Source: Melampsora larici-populina 98AG31 (taxonomy: Eukaryota > Basidiomycota > Pucciniomycetes > Pucciniales > Melampsoraceae). From it: a DNA stretch of 64,000 nt. The notes beneath the pieces were generated by a model, which was not told the origin of the DNA, made no database searches, and saw nothing but the letters and a program-made list of their open reading frames with translations. The translations under genes and the position numbers were made by a program. The DNA is taken from positions 431,697 through 495,696 of the forward strand of contig NW_006768810.1 of the NCBI RefSeq assembly GCF_000204055.1, written 5' to 3'. How positions within the stretch are numbered: the stretch's first letter is position 1; each line of letters opens with the position of its first letter. Below are positions 58,818 to 64,000 of the stretch, in pieces.

Positions 58818-59810
58818 GGCGGTACTAAAGAAAAAAAGGGACATGGCCAATCAGGTCAGCCATGTTTGTGTGTGAGAATGAGGAGGGGAGGGACGATAAT
58901 ACTCTATAGAACAAGACGAGAACAAGATGCCAAGCAGATAATCGATAATGATAATTCAATCGGAAACAGTATCCTAAGATGAAGAGGAGGGTGTTTTGGT
59001 TATTGAGAAACATGAAAATATATATACAAACAAGCTAGTTAGTTCATAGGCTTCGGTCATGACCAAGGAGGTAACAAATGAGCTTACAGTAACAAGCTCT
59101 GGCATTCTTCCCCTTCTCCGACCATTCTCATTAGCATCCATTCTACCTACATTCTTACGTTTGTACCTGGATTGAAGCTTGGATGGGTGAACATTCAATA
59201 TCTTGTTAGTTAGCACCGCAAGACTGTAGCTCACATTGCTTCAATCCTGATGACTTCCAATAGTAGCGAATCTTGCTATGAAAGAATGAGTACATTTGGT
59301 TAGTTCCGAATGAACGTAGCGCACATTCCTTGAATAACTGTCGAGTTATTGGCACCTACCTGATCTAATGACTTCCAAGATTAGCGAATCCCTGATTCGC
59401 TCATCTTAGGCTGCCTACGTAATCGAATTCATCGCGTACACAAGGAACGCGAACCCCTGGCCAGATGGACTAAGCGAGCATGGACATGCTCGCTTAATCC
59501 ATTCATCCCTAACAAGCGGGCCATACAGATCGTAAGTGTTGGTGATGGGACCATGGTGCTGGAAGAACAATGAGATCGCTTTATGTAACCCAAATAATGT
59601 TTCGATTACTCCGAAGATTAGGTCGACCAGTTCACGGGTATTGGAGAGGGAGCATCACGTATCAAATACAAACAATAAGGGCACAGATTCCGGTCGAGTA
59701 AACTTGGAGATATGGCACAGACAGTGTACTTTCGCACAGAATACAATGTGGGCCCATTGTCGTTAGTTCCAAAACAGATAGGATGACAAAAAAAAGCCTG
59801 TGGTACCAAA
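58818..59810. other. Gap between the two minus-strand KDZ genes, possible missed exon
   Basis: A minus-strand stretch near 59090-59175 encodes YKRKNVGRMDANENGRRRG and ends at a good donor (ACT|GTAAGC), so it may be an exon. I could not join it in frame to either neighbour. It could link the Cys/His-rich and alpha-kinase genes into one. Confidence 0.35.
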
Positions 59811-61944
59811 TCATTTACCCAATTTACGTTTCTGACCTCTCTGCAGAGGTTCTTGCAGAGACGCTTGAGAGGTGGCATTAGCGCCGATGTTGGCGCCTGC
59901 CAGGCGTCCTACTTCGACGAATTCTTTGTGGAACTCTTGACGCAGAGCTCCGATGGTGGGTGTACAGTTGATGCTGTTCTGCAGGGCTTCCCATCTTCGC
60001 AACCTTGGTTCAGTTACAAGGTCAAGCCATTGCGCGTACCGATAGACAGTGCGGTCACCTCGGACAAATTGATGCTTGAACATCGCATCCCAAGCGCGTA
60101 GACGGGGCATGGTTGACAACAACATGTGCCACTCCATCAGGTGACTCATCGGTGCATCATCGTCGGGCCACGAAGCTTTGGCGGTGTGGTCTGAGTCAGG
60201 TTGCTGTTTCATAAGAAGGTTACTGAGTTAGTTTTATGTGATGAATATTGCTGAACGTATATAGAGCTCACCGCTTGAGCTGGATCCTGGTTGACCGAGC
60301 TAGCCGGGATGTTGGGAATGACCTCCACCTCATCGTCATCGTCTGGATCATGTAGGCCTGGTTGTGATGACGTGGGCGCCGCCGGCGCCTTCACAGGGGA
60401 GGTGCTGCTCACACCACTTGGAAGGTAAGGGGTGGGGGGGCGAGGCGAGGTGGTTGTCTTGTAGGTCGACTTGAGGAAATAGTCAAAACGCAAACACTCC
60501 TTTTCTTTAAGCGGCACCCGTTTAACAAGTATCTGTCGGGGCGCAATGGGGTGGCGAGAGGGGACGTCTACACCTTGCGTACACTGGAAAACATTAGGTG
60601 TTAGGATCAACATGTCATGAAATGACATAGTATAGACTGAGCCTCGTACCCATCCATCCAATGTCGGATCCCATATCGAAAAAGTTCGACTCCAGCCGTC
60701 GGGGTCTTCCAGACCTTCTATGACAGCAGCCTCATTGACGAGGTGCTGGCATTGGTCCAGGGTGAATTTCGGCCATTTTGATGCGAGGAAGGAGAAGAAT
60801 TTGGGTGCTTCTTCGGCCTAGGGACGAGATTGGGTTGAACAAGGGTTGTTCAGATCAAAGAAAAGAGAAATAAAGCACTTACTCGGAGCCATGCAACGAC
60901 TTTGACAACCTTGGCCTCATCAGCTTCTAGGCGTTGATCTCGTTTGTTGGCTTCGAGACGCTCCGAATGCAATTCAAAAAACCGGCCAAGCTGAGCATTG
61001 TCCATTTCTTGCGCGAGGCAAGCGCCAGTCTGGGCGCTCTGATTTGGCAGGCGCCTGTGCATTGGGAGATTGGCGGCCTGGCGCGATCCTTCGATGACCT
61101 CTACAGATGATTCCCGATTCAAACGCTTTAGAACTGGGTGGATGGCTGGAGCAGCGCTGGTACTGGCGTGAGGCTTGGTGGTGTTTGTCTTGTGGGCATG
61201 ACCCTTGGCTGGACAGGCGCGGTTCTTGTCTCCCAATTTTTGACAGCACTGTGATGGAAATAATGGGTTCAGAATGCAACATTGTTGAGTATTTAGGGAG
61301 TAGAAGAAGGACCTACCGAGGCACAGGCGTGGTAGTGACATTGTTTGTTGCCTTTGCGTGCGTCGGTTGGTTTATGAGCGCTAGTGCGACCCCCAACTCC
61401 GCGGCATAGGATACCGTCCGTTTGCTTGGGAGGTCGTGCTTTTGAGGTAGGGGCCGTGGTGGGGAATAGTTGCTCCACCAATTGCTGGCTTGCGAACATT
61501 GTGAGTTGTTGTGGTGGGCCGATATCTGAATTTGATGCCGTGGGATTTTGGGTGGCGACGGGCTGACTAGGAGGTGTGTATGGGATTGGAGGCCAGTGGC
61601 CCGCGTTTATGGATGCGATCTCGTGATTGAGCTTTGCAAAAGTCCAGCTTCGGTAAAAATGCCCTTGGCCACCAGGAGGAGGCTGGATGCTGCACTGTAT
61701 TATTCAAAGGGGTGGTCAGTTACTCGGTGAAATTTTTCAAAGAGATAATGGAGGAAGGTAAACTCACCGCGACGCGCCAATAAGTTGAAAGTTGCCGTAT
61801 GTACTTCAATGGCATGTCCTGCCTCCCTTGCGCATAACAGGCTGGGCAGGCCAAGCCCGTTGAATGGTGCAATTGGGGAAGTGGTAGTGGTCGACCCGGG
61901 TTGAGACGGTGGAAACTGGAATCGATGTATTGTGCGGATTTCAT
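59811..61944 (-). CDS. Cys/His-rich protein of the KDZ element, unknown function
   Basis: Six exons, all phase 0: 61944-61768, 61694-61317, 61248-60883, 60817-60650, 60583-60272 and 60203-59811, giving 597 aa. An N-terminal CPAC pair (GLACPACYAQGRQ) and a second cluster formed across intron 2 (CHYHACASCCQKLGDKNRAC, then PAKGHAH) look like zinc ligands. A charged helical block follows (ELHSERLEANKRDQRLEADE). Next is an ordered segment (EEAPKFFSFLASKWPKFTL, DGWSRTFSIWDPTLDGW), an acidic run (DPDDDDEVEVIP) and a basic end (GQKRKLGK). I do not recognise the family. Uniform phase-0 introns and its place between the element ends suggest it travels with the transposon. DNA or RNA binding is inference. 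Confidence 0.68.
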
Positions 61945-62374
61945 GGTGGCTACATGAGATGAGAGGGATCGAGGAGGTGATGAGAGGGATCGAGGACGAG
62001 GTCGTAGTGGAACATAATTGTGAAGGGGTACCGCGATGGCGGGGGATGGGTCCGACGGGTTTCTTGATCTGTAACACTGGGTGTCTATCATGTGTGAGAT
62101 GTGGGAAATGTGATAGGGGGATTTCAGCGTGGGTGTGTCGTAAAGTATAGGGGTGTGAAAGCCGGCCAATGAGCTATCACGGAGCAAAGACATCTGGCTG
62201 AAATGTGTGAGTGTCACGGTTCTGACACTACTGTCAGGGTCCTCCCGAAAGCCAGGTGTTCCCGGTGAGGGCCATGCGTGGCCTAAGCCCTGGCCCTTGC
62301 CATGGGCCACTCCAGGGCGCCTCGTGGCTTCGTGGCACCGGGTGTGAGCGTGACCCCGGCATGCATAAACTTAA
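61945..62374. other. KDZ right-end region and promoter of the Cys/His-rich gene
   Basis: Non-coding GC-rich sequence with the right inverted end of the KDZ element (about 62200-62363). It includes GGGCCAGGGC-like blocks in inverted orientation and a degenerate GTGTCA palindrome. Confidence 0.5.
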
Positions 62375-62887
62375 CAGGGTCCCACGCTCGCGCATCCTCG
62401 CGAGGCGTCGAGCGGGGACTTACGCCAAATGTGTACGCTCCATAACCTCAGAGATTTGGGTTTGGCAGGGAGCTTGCTTCAAGGCCTTATACCTTTTTCC
62501 ACACCGAGGATTGGGTATAGTCCAAAGGAAAAAGTTGAGTGCCTGCCTCTTCCGCATAATGAACATATTTTTTTCCTGAGGAAAGTGCTTCCCTCTTGCC
62601 TAAAATGTGCATCAAATACCAAATTTGCTGCTAAGACCCAATCTTTGAAGCACATTTTTGGAAAGAAGGGATTAACTTCCTCGGGAAAAAAAATTGTAGT
62701 CTCAGCGCAAGATATTGGCGCACAAGTTCTCTCTTTGGACTATATCCAAATCCTCAGTGTGGAAAAAGGTATAAGGACTTGAAGCAAGCTCCCTGCCAAA
62801 CCCAAATCTCTGAGGTTTTGGAGCGTACACATTTGGCGTAAGTCTCTCGCTCGACACCTCGCGAGGATGCGCGAGCGTGGGACTTTG
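62375..62887. repeat. 513-bp TTAA-flanked MITE (piggyBac-like target)
   Basis: TTAA stands at 62371-62374 and 62888-62891. Inverted ends of about 150 bp are nearly identical. The left begins CAGGGTCCCACGCTCGCGCA and the right, read inverted, begins CAAAGTCCCACGCTCGCGCA. Both continue through CTCGCGAGG, ACGCCAAATGTGTACGCTCC and GAGATTTGGGTTTGGCAGGG. There is no coding capacity, so it depends on another element. The TTAA target fits piggyBac-type transposition. Confidence 0.78.
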
Positions 62888-64000
62888 TTAAATTTACGGC
62901 TTGCACTACATGAACAGTGTCAGCCAGGGCATGAGTAACCTATCTCCTGGCTAACATACAAAGACATAAAAACCACATGTGAACACATAAGAACACAAGA
63001 ATGCTCATACTCGAGTAACATTCTTCCTCTTTCATAATATTTCATAATTCTTTTGAATTCATACATTGTTTAAGTTCTATACATTCTTTTTATAATTGTA
63101 ATCAATAATCAGGAGTCTTGTGAAAGTGGTTCTAAATTAATTCATGAAATTATAAACTCCTGAAGGAAGTATGAGTTTCCAGCAATGATTCTGGATTTGG
63201 AGTGATGACCCAACTTGAGTCTTAATACATCTAAAACCTGCCAGCTCCCAACATAAGGGGATTTTTGTCTGACGGTCTGGGAATTTGTATAACTGGATTG
63301 GGTGAATGATTAAATTAGTTATTGGATGACGCTTGAGAGCATCTCCACCGCTGGTGTATAAAAAAGTACTCTGTACAATGACCTTTTGACAGGTCTCAGC
63401 CTGTATGCCAGATTTGCGCAGAGGCAGGCAAAACCGCGGCCGTGTAAAAGCTGCCAGGTGAAAACATTATATGCCTTGGACCCAAGCACAGGATCATTTG
63501 TCTTGTCCAAAATGACAGGGAAGGTCAGACAATAATTCAGATTTTGGTGATCTTTGCCTTTTTGTACGCCTTCCAATTTGGACTCTCCCGGTCAAGATTT
63601 GGATGTCGCGTAACCCATACAGGCTGCTTCCACAATCTGGTGGCTTGAATATTTTCCCATGAGACATGAAAACAGCCTTTATTTGGGATTTTGCACGCCC
63701 CAGTGGCAATGCTCTGAAAGGGGGAATTAGTGGGTTCAAGGAAAAGCTTGATTTGAATTAAACAAATTAGTCATGACAGCGGAATTCCTGAAGGGCTTGT
63801 CATATGTATGTAAAACAATTAATAATATTACAAATATTTGTGTGCACTTTTAGAGTTGGAATAGGTATAAAACCTGGTTATTTTTCTACTTTCTTTTTGT
63901 TCTTCATCTCTTACTATTACCAATAATCCAATCAACAAGTTTTCACTCAAACTTCTATAATCAGTGCCCATTTTATTCCAGTTGCCGTTGAACCACTCTG
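62888..64000. other. Intergenic to window edge, no gene seen
   Basis: AT-rich, with two minus-strand frames (63319-63576, 63494-63739) lacking homology or splice support. Near 63860-63990 the sequence looks like a promoter/leader, with TATAAAACC at about 63867 followed by T/C-rich sequence. A gene may start just beyond the window. Confidence 0.4.

Larger units (their letters stand above)
54286..62363. mobile_element. KDZ-type DNA transposon with alpha-kinase and Cys/His-rich genes
   Basis: An approximately 8.1-kb block. It contains a transposase-like gene of the Kyakuja-Dileera-Zisupton (CxC-cluster) group on the plus strand and two minus-strand genes. Diverged inverted ends support one unit. 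The left end (54299-54560) has CCGGGGTCACACCCGGCGCC, GGCCAGGGC, then GGGAGGAC followed by a GACAGT...TGACACT palindrome. The right end read on the minus strand (62359-62200) has CCGGGGTCAC, CACCCGGTGCC, GGGCCAGGGC, then GGGAGGAC and GACAGT...TGACACT in the same order. A target duplication was not identified, so exact ends are uncertain. KDZ elements are known from fungal genomes with lineage-specific expansion. Confidence 0.7.

Noticed and set aside
58974..59234. Minus-strand frame with an exon-like YKRKNVGRMDANENG segment
   Set aside because: Not annotated as a gene because I could not join it in phase to either neighbouring gene; kept only as a possible exon.
63319..63739. Two overlapping minus-strand frames near the right edge
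   Set aside because: Low coding character and no homology; the sequence may be repeat-derived.
1..64000. tRNA, rRNA or CRISPR features
   Set aside because: None was seen on either strand. The tandem and inverted repeats found have no regular spacers, and the genome is eukaryotic.

Overview
The window looks like nuclear DNA of a filamentous basidiomycete, most likely a rust fungus (Pucciniales). The genes are split by many short GT-AG introns, intergenic DNA is AT-rich, and about 40% of the window is transposable elements. There is a signal-peptide-bearing, cysteine-containing repeat protein, and one element combines KDZ transposase-like and alpha-kinase genes. The species cannot be named from sequence alone. 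Exon joins were made by eye from splice sites and reading frame; no alignment or database search was run.

Host genes, left to right: a 117-aa single-membrane-span protein (1020-1673, -); a two-LIM-domain protein (3204-4839, -); a secreted protein built of three near-identical exons (6445-7575, +); an 898-aa Pro/Ser-rich nuclear-looking protein, possibly ELL-like (9425-12309, -); a CaMKK/Ssp1-type protein kinase (31488-34345, -); DNA polymerase eta/Rad30 (34927-37590, -), divergent from an unknown 194-aa gene (38938-39761, +); and acetyl-CoA synthetase (51034-53777, -).

Mobile DNA: (1) a complete Ty1/copia element (16487-22795, - strand) with two LTRs, an open polyprotein and a 5-bp target duplication. 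(2) A complete 4132-bp Tc1/mariner-IS630-like transposon (26562-30693) with 159-bp inverted repeats and a TA duplication. It carries a DD34E transposase and a convergent eight-exon companion gene of unknown function. (3) A tyrosine-recombinase (DIRS/Ngaro-like) retroelement (about 40709-46222) whose RT frame has a stop codon. (4) An approximately 8-kb KDZ-type (Kyakuja-Dileera-Zisupton) element (about 54286-62363) with divergent inverted ends. It contains a transposase-like gene, an alpha-kinase gene and a Cys/His-rich gene. (5) Several foldback or MITE-like repeats, including a 513-bp TTAA-flanked one at the right end of the KDZ element.

The most interesting material is the two multi-gene DNA transposons. 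In the IS630-like element each inverted repeat lies about 70 bp upstream of a start codon, so transposase and companion probably share the same promoter sequence. In the KDZ element an alpha-kinase and a zinc-ligand-rich protein lie between the inverted ends beside the transposase, as if they were passengers or helpers. The tandem-exon secreted protein, with a decayed fourth copy downstream, is a plausible fast-evolving effector candidate.
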